64,000 nt of DNA from Blastobasis lacticolella (lineage: Eukaryota; Arthropoda; Insecta; Lepidoptera; Blastobasidae): contig LR990042.1 in the NCBI GenBank assembly GCA_905147135.1, positions 11,089,545 to 11,153,544 on the forward strand, written 5' to 3'. Both the position numbers and the translations under genes were made by a program. Positions 31,491 through 41,290 of the stretch are shown piece by piece. Below the pieces are notes generated by a model, which was given only the letters and a program-made list of their open reading frames with translations, was not told the DNA's origin and did not search any database. Within the stretch, counting starts at the first letter, position 1; every line of letters begins with the position of its first letter.

Positions 31491-31629
31491 CCTGGGATAT
31501 TCGCAGCACGTGACTTGCTGAGATGGTTTGGCGTAACAATACATCTGTTTTTCTCCGTTTTTGTTACTTAAAACTAAGTGCATGAACCGTAGATGTTTCA
31601 GGCGAAAAGTACGCCATACTATAGAATGA

Positions 31630-31850
31630 TTTTCTTGTGGCGGTTTTCACTAGCCGCTTCGCACGAGTCGCTTCAATCTCTATAATGCGTACGGCTAAGG
31701 AATGGAACACGTTGCCTGCCAGTGTGTTCCCTGATCATTGCCATCTGGACGCCTTCAGGGCTAGGGTGAATAGGCTGTTCCAAGCAGGCATGCTCCATCT
31801 TCGGCCCCATCGTTATTTACCACTAGGTGAGATGGCGGTCAAATGTCGGC
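31630..31850 (+). mobile_element. LINE ORF2 terminal fragment
   Basis: The plus strand reads FARVASISIMRTAKEWNTLP then ASVFPDHCHLDAFRARVNRL, the R-T-A-x-x-W-N-x-L-P-x-S-V-F-P ... F-K-x-x-V-N-R-x-L terminus common to Jockey/CR1-type LINEs in insects. No remaining upstream reverse transcriptase was seen. Confidence 0.7.
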
Positions 31851-32640
31851 TAATCTAATTAAAAAAAAGCTTTTGAGCTTGACTCTTGACAACTTTAGGG
31901 TTCCGGGTGACTGCGATGAACTCCTGCAAATGCAGTGCATGCTATTAGAGCTATATCTCCAGACTGATGTAGTATGGATTCGAGGCACTTCGAGCATCAA
32001 ACCACAATTTTTTACCACTTCCTTACATATTTTTAACCTGGTCCCAAGATCCTGCCTGAACTTGCTCACCAGTACGATGACATCAGTGTATTCCGTAGCC
32101 ATGGAGGCGTGCACGGTATTTAAACTGAAAGCAGAATATTACAGTAATCGGGAAGGTCTTAATACTCTCCTTATTAACCTATTACGCTTTTGATCACGGC
32201 CATGTTGGCATGCCTACATATGATAATTTCCAATTTACGCCTCGTGGCAGAAGGCCGAGAAAGTGACGTTCTGCGTTATGACGAGAGGAGTACGGGTCGG
32301 ATGTCGAATAAGTTCAATGTGTATATCTAGTGGCCTCCTGTCAGTGGCACTTTAGCTCCCAAATGTATGAAATGTTTTATTTATTTTCACTATTTATTGC
32401 ACTCGATAGAGACATAGGTACAGAGAAATAGCAAATATAAATGACAAAACAGGCACTATTTATTTTAATTAGTTATTTTTATTGAAAGGTGTTTTTACCC
32501 TTATCTCATAAAAATCAGTTTGATCATTTGTAAATATTTTTATATTAGTTGGGGTCTTTCTTGTTATTTGTCGGTAATTAATTATAATTATGTAAGTAAA
32601 TAAGCTTTTACATATTTAGAATTACTTTATATTACTTACT
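31851..32640. other. Intergenic, nothing recognised
   Basis: Overlapping open frames exist on both strands at 31839-32193, but neither shows a domain and they overlap antisense. Probably repeat-derived. Confidence 0.4.
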
Positions 32641-32643
32641 CGC

Positions 32644-33000
32644 TGGAGCGTCGGGGGCCTACCGCCTAATGGATAGTGCGACGAACTTGTAAGCGAGAGA
32701 TACCTATTTAGTTTGAACCCCAGTGCCGCCATGTATCAATGACTTTTTCACTAACACTAACCGATGCTCTACGGTGAGGGAAAACATCGAAAGCAAACCT
32801 GCACTTTCAGGCGGCTGAATGTGTAACCATGATCCAATCTGGTCAGGTTCCCCTGTCAATAGGGTCATGGAGGTCAGATGGCAGTTGCGCTACTGTAATT
32901 AACTGATCTGCCAAACCCTGGATCATGGTCATAAGCGGACCCCGGGCCCTCGCGCGCGAGAACGTAACCGGGATATTGACGAACGCCAAGATGATTATAC
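32644..33000 (+). mobile_element. SINE-A, tRNA-derived, copy 2
   Basis: It has the same order of blocks as the copy at 11541: degenerate head with CGAACTTGTAAGCGAGAGAT and TTTGAACCCC; then GGTGAGGGAAAACATCG, AACCTGCACTTTCAGGCG, GAATGTGTAACCATGATCC, GTCATGGAGGTCAGATGGCA, ATCATGGTCATAAGCGGACC and GTAACCGGGATATTGACG, ending CCAAGATGATTATAC. Box A is damaged. Confidence 0.85.
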
Positions 33001-34260
33001 ATAGTTTTAACTAACTTAGAATTTATTATATCTTAAGATTTTGTAAATATTAGATACAAGCAATATAATTAAATATTGTGAATGTATAGGTACCTAATTG
33101 AAATAATTTATGATTAAAAATATTTATGTAAAGGGAAGCCTTATTTTAAGAAGACCAGTGCTATTAGTTACTTATCGTATTTTTGTTTCAACACATCCTT
33201 AAAATAGGAAAGTTGTAGTTAGGGATGCTACGCGCTGGTTGGTTGTTTATCATGTGATGTCGCATCATTGCTATGGGATACAAGGATACAATTTAGATGT
33301 GTAACCTTCTAATGACCTTCAAAATTTTATCCTCTTATCGCAAATAGAGGGTGACTGAAACTTGTATCTTTGCCGTTTAATGCCGTTCGCCACGTTCTGC
33401 TTCTGCAGCGTGCTTTGTGCTGAGGCTGAGGATGCCATGCTGACCATACATTGCAATGTTTTAAGGATAACTTTACCTAATCTATTGCGTAAAGCTCGAC
33501 ATACATTGGCGTGTTATCTGATAGGTATAACTGCGCAGGTGATCCGGAGCGTGCATAGCTGAACTTCTGTGTGTGTTTATAGAGAGGACAGCAGTCAGTT
33601 GAGGGTATAGCAGGTAAATCTGCTCATGTGTATTAAATATATTTAATACATACACTTAAAACTGCGCAGGTATACTGAACTGAACATGTATGTCGGGCTT
33701 ATGCTTATGTCGCGCTTAACACATTTTTAAAGATGTCGTGTGTATCACCCCGCGATAGGAGTTTAGTGTGTGTAACTGTGGTCATGTTTAGTGTAAGTAG
33801 GTATTTTGTTTAAGGTAGAATCGTAATTTACAGTACCGTTCTGTGCAGTTTTTGTAACTCTCGTACACTTATCACATGTAAATTTACTTTAAAACCGACA
33901 GGTATTAGGTACTTGGTACTGTAATAAGATTGCATTTACTGAGGTTTTGTTTGAGTGTATGTACTTTAGTAACTGTTCTATTTTGTAGTTCTGAAAAATA
34001 TTATTAAATAATGTAATTACTCAGCAATATTTCTAATATATCTCTCTCTGTTTCTGTGTGGTAACACTTGTTAATAAATAATATATTTTGTGTAGTTTTG
34101 CCTTATCAGACTGAAGGCCATTCGGGGTCAATGGTTATAAATTGGATAATAAAATATCACAAGCAAGAAGCAAGATACAAGGAATCATGATAAATAGCTA
34201 CCAGAAAACCTGTATTATATACCTAATTGAATAATAAATTCACGACATGAGACAGGGAAT
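33001..34260. other. Intergenic, nothing recognised
   Basis: AT-rich, with no exon or repeat family that I can name apart from the palindrome at 33629-33650. Confidence 0.4.
33629..33650. repeat. Perfect 22-bp palindrome
   Basis: TGTATTAAATA followed directly by its reverse complement TATTTAATACA. Entirely AT-rich, so chance in this composition is not excluded. Confidence 0.6.
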
Positions 34261-34264
34261 GAAT

Positions 34265-34370
34265 GAAGGTGGAGGCGGGCAACGCATTGCACACGTAGCG
34301 CATTGATCACTTTTCATCAGGTGGCTCGCTTGCCTGTTTGTCTGCCGTATAATATAAAAGAAATCGATAC
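34265..34370 (+). repeat. Common lepidopteran interspersed repeat fragment
   Basis: GGCGGGCAACGCATTGCACA .. TTGATCACTTTTCATCAGGT .. GCTCGCTTGCCTGTTTGTCT, related to the segments at 12490 and 35010. Confidence 0.55.
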
Positions 34371-34379
34371 AGGTTGGGT

Positions 34380-35000
34380 TAAGCTTTTTAGCCGAAGCAC
34401 TATACCAAGCAGGCATAACACATCTGGATTAGTGTATTGTGCATCTGGGTTCAACCGAACACCTACTCATTTGAGATGAAACGCTATGCAATACATAAAG
34501 AAAAAAATAATTTTGCAGGAACTTTAATTTGGCATAATTAGTTTTACCTACTCGTTATTTGGTTGATTATGTACTGTTGTCAATAAAATATTCTTTTCAT
34601 CAAGAACGTATTGATTTTATTATTAATCAGGTATAGGTACACATCACTTTCGGTCTCCCAAGCAAGTGTGTCTTGTGACTTCACGAGTCGCTAGCTCTTG
34701 TTTGCTACTAGACTCTACTACAGTACTCACGTATTAAATATTTTAAGAATTTTAGATTAGGTACGGGGTTGCCCGGGGGCCCTACGCCTACCATAATATC
34801 ATGGGCCTACCATAACGCTGACGGATGGATGAAGCTCCGGCAAAATATTAATATTCTTTTTTAATGTAATATTTATTTACGTATAAACAAAATATGATAT
34901 CCTGCCGGTGAGTAACGTCTCCAGTGCTTCATGGGGTGGGGATTTTGGGAACCGTGGCTTCGGCAGTTGATGGAGGGGCAGTTGCTTTTTTGCTACCAGA
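34380..35000. other. Intergenic, nothing recognised
   Basis: No exon. Short G/C-richer patches near 34760-34990 look like decayed repeat. Confidence 0.35.
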
Positions 35001-35009
35001 GCGACGTGT

Positions 35010-35140
35010 TACAGAGGTAGGCAACGCATTAGCGATATTCTTCGTGTTGCTAATGTCTATTAGCGGTTAAAGCAGCGGAGACCACATGCTATCAGGTGGC
35101 CCTCTTGCCTGTTTGCCTACCGTATCTATGACATAAAAAA
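35010..35140 (+). repeat. Common lepidopteran interspersed repeat fragment
   Basis: GTAGGCAACGCATTAGCGAT .. TATCAGGTGGCCCTCTTGCC .. TGTTTGCCTACC, the same family as 34265. Confidence 0.55.
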
Positions 35141-35181
35141 ATCATCACCCGAGCGGCCTATCTCGGCTTGGGTCCGCTTAC

Positions 35182-35437
35182 CAGTAGCCGTATTCACAAT
35201 GATTCGAAACCGTTTCCGAACGATCGACACGAAATTCGTGAGCGGTGAATCCGTGTCGATCGATTCGAAAACTGTTATCCAGAATCCCTATAGATTCCAC
35301 GGAAATTCTACTCTCTATAACATATGAAAATTTCACCAAAATTAACTGAAACCATATTTTCCTAAGAACTTTTGCGGGGTCCTTTGTCGATTCCGTATCC
35401 GAATCCGATTTCCGAGCCATTGTGAATATGGCTACTG
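35182..35437. mobile_element. MITE family 1, copy 2
   Basis: 256 bases with the same terminal repeats as 13131-13374 (left end exact CAGTAGCCGTATTCACAATG, right end one substitution) and a closely matching interior, including TTTTGCGGGGTCCTTTGTCG. It has a 10-base insertion-type difference (CCACGGAAATTC) relative to copy 1. Orientation is the same as copy 1. Confidence 0.9.
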
Positions 35438-35439
35438 CT

Positions 35440-35640
35440 GTTTCTTGAGTTCGCCCGGTCTTTGGCAACCTCGCGTCGTAAGCCATCGGCTGGTCACATC
35501 CCACTCGGTAATGTTAATCCATCGCATCTTGGGTGTTTTGGGGACCTCTTTCCTGATACTGGTATACATGGCGGTAACGCCCTCGCGTGGCGAGGGCGCA
35601 ACCGGGACATGACACCAAGATGATGATGATGATTTCCTGA
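35440..35640 (-). mobile_element. LINE ORF2 C-terminal fragment with GATGAT run
   Basis: The minus strand reads VPKTPKMRWINITEWDVTSR, similar to the 31138 fragment (AKKRWIDIAETYA). On the plus strand the segment ends at 35606-35635 with GCAACCGGGACATGACACC and AAGATGATGATGATGAT, the same tail as SINE-A. Either two relics abut, or the SINE tail was borrowed from a LINE. Confidence 0.5.
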
Positions 35641-35697
35641 TACCGGCAGGTTTAAGCACCTATTTCCTACGTATTCACGACGTATATACACGTATTG

Positions 35698-35965
35698 ACG
35701 ACCTGAGTGGTTCAGTGGTCAACATGGACCTGAGTGGTTCAGGGGCCGGTCTGCCACGCAAGAGGTCCCGGGTTCGATTCCTGGCCGGGCAGAAATTGAA
35801 ATGATGAATTTTAATTTCTATTACGGGTTTGGGTGTTCTATGTATAAATAAGTATGTATTTAAAAGTATATAAGTTGTTTATCAGTTATCTAGCACCCAT
35901 AACACAAGCTTTGCTTACTTTGGGGATAGATGGCGCTGTGTGAATTTGTCCACGATTATTTATTT
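35698..35965 (+). mobile_element. SINE-B, longest copy
   Basis: tRNA-like head with box B GGGTTCGATTCC at about 35770. The body has GGGTTTGGGTGTTCTATGTA, TATCTAGCACCCATAACACA and AGATGGCGCTGTGTGAATTT, with an AT-rich tail. The head carries a 27-base tandem duplication: ACCTGAGTGGTTCAG occurs at 35701 and again at 35728. Confidence 0.85.
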
Positions 35966-36619
35966 ATCATTTATTGTATTCGCTGGGCTTACGCAGCACT
36001 GATCAAGCCAGACACCTTACAACGGTACAACACGACACAACAGTCCACTGCTAAACAAAAGCCTCCTCGACATTCGTTTAGCTGGCGGATTGGAGATCAA
36101 ATTCACAAAGAACGCTGTTGCCCTTTTTCTGGTCTAAGATTTGGATGAAGTTCCACTCTGCCGGACACCACACCAGTATGAAATCTTTCCATGGCAAATC
36201 ATCAATAGCCCATAAATGTGTCAGTACACGCAATGCGTTTTCTACATTAGTAAAACCCCCATAAATCATGACGACGTAGGGGAAGGTGGCCTAAAATGGG
36301 TGGCCCGCCTAAGACGGGTAAGACCTCGTACGCTGCCATGTCAATAAGTAGTGCCGACGGGTGCATGTTCCGTGAGTATAGCCGAATATTGACGAGTTTC
36401 GATCCGTTTTGCTCGGGCACCGGAGCCGCTTAATGGCGGATGTAATTTTAACGAAAGTATTTTAGTGCTTTTCTTAAAAAAAATTAAGATATGTGTTCCT
36501 TGATTAGTCGAAAACTTTTATAATTAGCACATTGTTAATATTGCACTTATATTTTAGCGCTATCTAACTTTAAATTAAGACCAAGAATGATCTCGGATTA
36601 CCCTTCATTTTGAAGTCTT
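35966..36619. other. Intergenic, nothing recognised
   Basis: No exon supported. CCTAAAATGGGT and CCTAAGACGGGTA occur at 36290-36320 (see the findings for related motifs to the right). Confidence 0.4.
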
Positions 36620-36621
36620 TA

Positions 36622-37037
36622 ATGAGGAGTTTTCCAATAGGTATCTAAAGCATTCTTAACCACTCACTAGATGGCGGCCCGACAATTTTGGTAATTGATA
36701 ATCGCTTGAAAAAGGTTATTAGCAAAGGGGATATAAACACTGGGTACGTTGTATTGGATAGTATTGTATTTGTCAATAGTTTTCAACCATTTTAGAGCTT
36801 GTAATAATAATGGAACATAGTGCCAACTTCTATAAATATTTCTTTTTATATTTCGTTCAACCTTTAACAGTTATGTTTATATTAATAAACATTTTATTTT
36901 TAAGTTTAGTATTAGTTGGCTGCATGAAATCACTGCCACCATCATACAGATTACAAAAAGATTACCAAAATTGTAGGTGCGCCATCTATTGAAGCTTTTT
37001 GAAACCAACTATCAATACCTACTGGAAAACTCCTCAT
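36622..37037. mobile_element. TA-flanked MITE family 2, complete copy
   Basis: 416 bases beginning ATGAGGAGTTTTCCAATAGG and ending with the reverse complement (one mismatch over 23 bases). TA is at 36620-36621 and 37038-37039. A second inverted pair lies inside: AGATGGCG .. ACAATTTTGGTAAT and its complement. The interior matches 25823-26167 in the opposite orientation. It encodes no recognisable protein. Confidence 0.87.
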
Positions 37038-37063
37038 TACTTTACAAAAATGTGTACTATGCT

Positions 37064-37685
37064 TTGTCTAAAATAGGATGATAATTTTGACAGCTCACTA
37101 ATTGTTGGTCTTTGGCGCACGCCTATGAAGTTCTGTGTTTTATTTCGGTAAAATGTACTACGATAAATGTCGTACTTCATAGACAGGCCCCGCCCCTTTA
37201 GTGAAGTGCCACGAATAACGAATAACAACAGACAATCGAAAATCGATATTGATATAATATAATCGAATATTTAAAATTAACATTTAGGTAACCTTATTAT
37301 TTTTTGTAACTAAACTCTTATTCTTTGTTTGGATTTCACCTTAAGAGACCTTACACAACAACAATTTCGAGTCGCGCGTATTCTACGTAATAGGATGACT
37401 GACCGAATAGAAATACGCACGTGTCATAATCACAGACATATAAGTATATGTCTGTGGTCATAATCATCGTTGTAGAAGGGTTTTTAATGTCGTATTAATA
37501 AATTATTAATTTAGAAGAAAATAAATAGTTTATTTTGAATAATACTATATGCTATACATAACCATGCAACTATAGATTCCAAGTTCTATGAGAATGATAA
37601 TCGATAATCGAATAGATTCATTAACGATTTTACACAACCACATCCCTACTATGATCTGTCAAAATTATCATCCTATTTTAGACAA
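37064..37685. mobile_element. Candidate DNA element with perfect 30-bp inverted ends
   Basis: 37064-37093 (TTGTCTAAAATAGGATGATA...) and 37656-37685 are exact reverse complements over 30 bases, 562 bases apart. The interior includes the palindrome at 37431-37456 and no coding frame of note. The left end lies 26 bases from the family 2 MITE. No target duplication was found. Confidence 0.72.
37431..37456. repeat. Short perfect hairpin
   Basis: CACAGACATATA, two-base spacer, TATATGTCTGTG. Confidence 0.75.
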
Positions 37686-38370
37686 GGTATATTGGGCAAA
37701 ACGGGTATGCTTTTGTATGAAAAATTTAATACAGAATGGATTACATGAAGAACTTGTTATTTCAATCTAAGTATATCGCAAAAATACCTCAAGGAGTATG
37801 GGTATTTTGATCTACAACTCCTGTAGCTATTAATATTACATAAATAAAAAGGTTGATTTTGTTAGGTGGTTGAGGTTTTTTATGTTAAATGCTGACAGTC
37901 GAAATGATAAACTGTAGTCGGTAGGTACAGTGTATTTCCTTATTGTTAGATTTTAAGTTTGATTTACCTATCCTAAAAATTATGACGTCTACCCAGCTTG
38001 CCCAAATCAGATACCCGTTTTAGGTTCATATGCGGGCAAAACTATTTATAAAATATTTAAAAGAAAATCCTTTAAAATAGTGTTTTATTTTCAAGTGTAA
38101 TAAACATCCTATCTTATAAATTAAATCAAGCTAAGATATTCATCACATTTCTAGTTTTTTTTTATTCTCGCTCGATACGTACCCGTTCTAGGCCAGATTC
38201 CCCTAAGTATTCTTAATTCTTACGTCACCGTTTTAAATATTCCTAAGATTTACTTCTATGAAAGTTCAGCTTCAAAAAAATAATCTGTATGTGTAGTTCT
38301 CGGCCCTTCTCTGCATCGGTGTCGGTCCGTATCAAGTAGCACACGGAGGTCTAGGTGGCAAAGATGCTTA
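37686..38370. other. Intergenic, nothing recognised
   Basis: AT-rich. It holds three further CGGGTA-type motifs (37700, and on the minus strand at 38010 and 38180) but no exon. Confidence 0.35.
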
Positions 38371-38374
38371 CGGC

Positions 38375-38490
38375 CTACCTAATGGTAAACAGTCACCGCA
38401 GCCTATGGACGTGGTGTTAGTTAACTAAACGTTAGGCAAACAGGGCCACCTAATGGGCGAAAGTGGTCATCAGGGCCGGCCGACATTAAT
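38375..38490 (+). repeat. Common lepidopteran interspersed repeat fragment
   Basis: ACGGCCTACCTAATGGTAAA then CAGTCACCGCAGCCTATGGAC and a following 'CCACCTAATGGGCGAAAGTGG' resemble the widely dispersed moth repeat with 'CCTGATGGTAAGCAGTCACCG'. Confidence 0.5.
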
Positions 38491-39382
38491 ACGTTACTAG
38501 TAATAGCTAGGTATAGCCCTCGAACGGCTATAAATCCCGTATCATAGTCCGAAGGAAACCGATGCAAATAAGGGATGCGCAACTACGCCAGCGGTTTATT
38601 TTGTTGAACCTAAACTTCCATAGAATGAATATTCATTTAAGTGGGAATACCTACTATATAGGTAGGTACGACCGAGAAACGTTCTTGCAACCTTCCGCGT
38701 GATACTGACAGGGTCCCCAGTCCGCTGTGGGTGGTGCGATGGCGGAGTTATGCTGTGGGAACCAAATCGAAAAGTTGAATAAAAACATCCCCATTCACAG
38801 CCGGTAGAACACACAGTAATCAAAGTGTTTTCGACCAGCCAGTGATTTTGACTTGCTTGTAAGTATGAGATCGTCGTTTTACGGAGTCAAGAAGATTAAG
38901 CAGTTCGTCAGCTTAAAGATTAAACAATACCTACTCCAGCCGCACCTGTGCCTACAGCAATAGGTATGTCTGGGCCCGGGTAAAGTATCACCTGTACCTG
39001 ATATATGGCTATTATCTGCACTCTATACCTACCGCAACGGACGAAACGGAGTATATATGGCCGGGCTTATGCGGGGTTTTTAGTCTGTTCTTGTAATAAA
39101 TATAGTGCTAAAAAAACTGGAACTGACATCGTTTCATTTTCAACTGTTTATGAAATGACGTCATTGCCAATAACAGCGACACTCGGCACGGGCTGGTTTT
39201 ATTTATCCATGGGTAGGGTAAGTTTCATAAGTTGAGCATGCCTTTGAACTTTGAGAACGAGCAAAGAAAAATAAAGAATTTAAAACGTTTCTCCCTTTAT
39301 AGGTCATAAAAGTAAACTGTCTAATGTGACATTACATTGGGTTTGTTACATATTATTGGTCTGTGATTCATTTGTTGTGAAA
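38491..39382. other. Upstream region of the GOPC-like gene
   Basis: No exon recognised. The last 60-100 bases before 39383 should contain the GOPC 5'UTR. Confidence 0.4.
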
Positions 39383-40753
39383 ATGGCGACTACCGGAGTG
39401 GGTTTTCGGTGGTTAGATATTTTAGAAAAGGAATTTGATAAGGCATGTGTCGAATTAGATACATCACTAAGTAAGTAAAACGATGTTACTATTTTCTTTG
39501 TACATTCTTATATTGCAAATGCAGCCTGAAGGGCCCACTGTCAACGACTTGAATTGGTTTCGACTGTAGTAAAAAAACAATTTTTCCAATAATATTGATC
39601 TTTTTATGTAACTGTATAGAAATTTTTATTAATATTACCGTAGTTTCTAAGCGGTTACTTAATTTGAGACCAAGTTTTTAGTTATAAGTTTTTCTTAAAA
39701 AGGAAGAGGTCATTGTAGCTGTATCTATAATATGTATAACTTGTACATTAAATATTATTTTCCTTATTCCCATAGGTATATATGAGCCATAAAACTGTTC
39801 CAAATCTTCTGGTTTCGAGTTTTTTCATGTTAACTCATTTTGTTTTAGTACAGTCATACACACAGTGAATTAAGTGATCCCCAAGTTTTATAATTCATAA
39901 TAAATTCCAGTGTTGTTTATTTAGGTGCATATTTTTATTTACTTTAGTACCTTTTTATAATTATTGTAAGTAATAACTCTAGCACATCCTATCCTACTAA
40001 TATTATTAATGGGAAAGTTTGTAACGAGGGATGGATGTTTGTTACTTGTTCATGCAAAAACTACTGAATGTATTTTGATGAAATTTCTCAGCAATGTAGG
40101 TTATAGCCCAGAACAGCACATAGGCTATAATTAAATGTGGTTTCCGTGGGAATGGGACTGAAATGTTATAATCAAATTTTATGCAGATGAAGACGCGGGC
40201 AAAAGCTAGTACTTTAATATCTTTAAGAAGAAAATAAATGTAATGTAGGTACTAACACAAATCAAACTTAGTGACTGTTTTAGAGCTCATAATAATATCA
40301 TAAAACAATGGTCAACTAAATTAGTGATACATAATTTTGTTTAACATGGTTCATGTTCTACTTGTTACACGCCTTGTTTATACGGCAGCTTAGAAGTTAG
40401 CTGCTCTGAGAGTGCAAGTGTTTGCAGGAATAATGAATAAAATGTAGTGGTGTGGGTGGTGGTTAATAACTTTACCAAAACAATAAAACATTAAAGTTCA
40501 TAGAATGCAAAATTATGTAGATCTCAGCTAACTTCCGAGCCGCCTTAAAGATTGACGTAAGGCATACTAATAAAAATGCTCAATGATGTGGTAAAAGTGG
40601 TAATAATATAAAATTTAATTTCCAGCTGAGCTAGATGCAGATGAGCCAGATGTCGTGTATGGGGCGCGACAAAGAATTGCTACACTCAGCTCTTGCTTTT
40701 CTCAGCTCACACATAAAGCACTCACCATATTCCAGAATAGTGCAAAGTTAGAG
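39383..40753 (+). CDS. GOPC/PIST-like Golgi PDZ coiled-coil protein, 5' part only
   Basis: Two coding exons, 39383-39470 and 40626-40753, encode the first 72 residues. FRWLDILEKEFDKACVELDT and YGARQRIATLSSCFSQLTHK, then ALTIFQNSAKLE, match the N-terminus of GOPC (PIST, CAL), where F-R-W-L-x-x-L-E-K-E-F-D-K-A and L-S-S-C-F-x-Q-L-x-H-K-A are conserved. GOPC sits on the trans-Golgi and sorts membrane cargo through a PDZ domain that follows two coiled coils. Exon 2 ends in phase 0 with a good donor (GAG|GTAAGG), so more exons are expected to the right. I found none on the plus strand up to 64000, neither coiled coil nor PDZ. Either the next intron exceeds 23 kb and contains the minus-strand gene at 41291-45463, or this is a partial copy. 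Splice signals and frame are intact, which favours a working gene. Confidence 0.85.
39987..40209 (+). mobile_element. Helitron-like non-autonomous element in GOPC intron 1
   Basis: Begins TCCTATCCTACTAATATTAT, runs through GGATGGATGTTTGTTACTTG, CAAAAACTACTGAATGTATTTTG, GCACATAGGCTATAA and ends GACGCGGGCAAAAGCTAG. This consensus is extremely common in insect genomes. The 5' TC, the 3' CTAG (CTRR) and lack of terminal inverted repeats fit a Helitron; I am surer of the repeat than of the class. Confidence 0.65.
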
Positions 40754-40800
40754 GTAAGGGCTAAATATTACAAATACTTAAATTAATTTTTTAACAACTT

Positions 40801-40960
40801 GTGTGGTGCAGTAGGTGGTCAACATGCTAGTCTCCCATACAGGAACCTAGGGTCTGACTCCTGGTGAGGCTGGAAAAATATTTTAAGTGATTGATTTTAA
40901 TTTCTGTTCTGATTTGGGGTTTTTCTATTTAAAATGTGTATTGGAAAGAAAGTTTGTATG
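40801..40960 (+). mobile_element. Diverged SINE-B copy
   Basis: GTGGTGCAGTAGGTGGTCAA (box A area), GGGTCTGACTCCTGG (box B area), then AAATATTTTAAGTGATTGAT, TTTTAATTTCTGTTCTGATT and TTTGGGGTTTTTCTATTTA follow the SINE-B order with many substitutions. The 3' half is missing. Located 50 bases past GOPC exon 2. Confidence 0.6.
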
Positions 40961-41205
40961 AAATCTATTATAGCATGTATAGACTAGCAAAATATTACTG
41001 TAAACGATTTACCATGCCCATGGTTATCTCTAAGAAACAAGTTTATTTTAGTTACTGAAATACCAAGGTAGTTAAAACTTTTCCACACATGTTTTAGGAT
41101 AATATGTGAGATTTTTTATACCACTACCAACTGTGATAATAAATGTGCATAAAAATTGTGTTAAAAAATGTGGTTTGATATATGTACATTGTCTTAGGTC
41201 TTAAA
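40961..41205. other. GOPC intron 2 start / secreted-gene downstream region
   Basis: AT-rich with nothing recognised. Confidence 0.35.
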
Positions 41206-41211
41206 TTTATT
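41206..41211 (-). terminator. Poly(A) signal of the secreted coiled-coil gene
   Basis: AATAAA on the minus strand 80 bases past the stop codon. Confidence 0.55.
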
Positions 41212-41290
41212 ATTTTGAAGGAATATGACTGGAGGGTAAATAAAACAATAATATAAAAATTCTTATACAACTTATATTAGAAGCTTAAAT

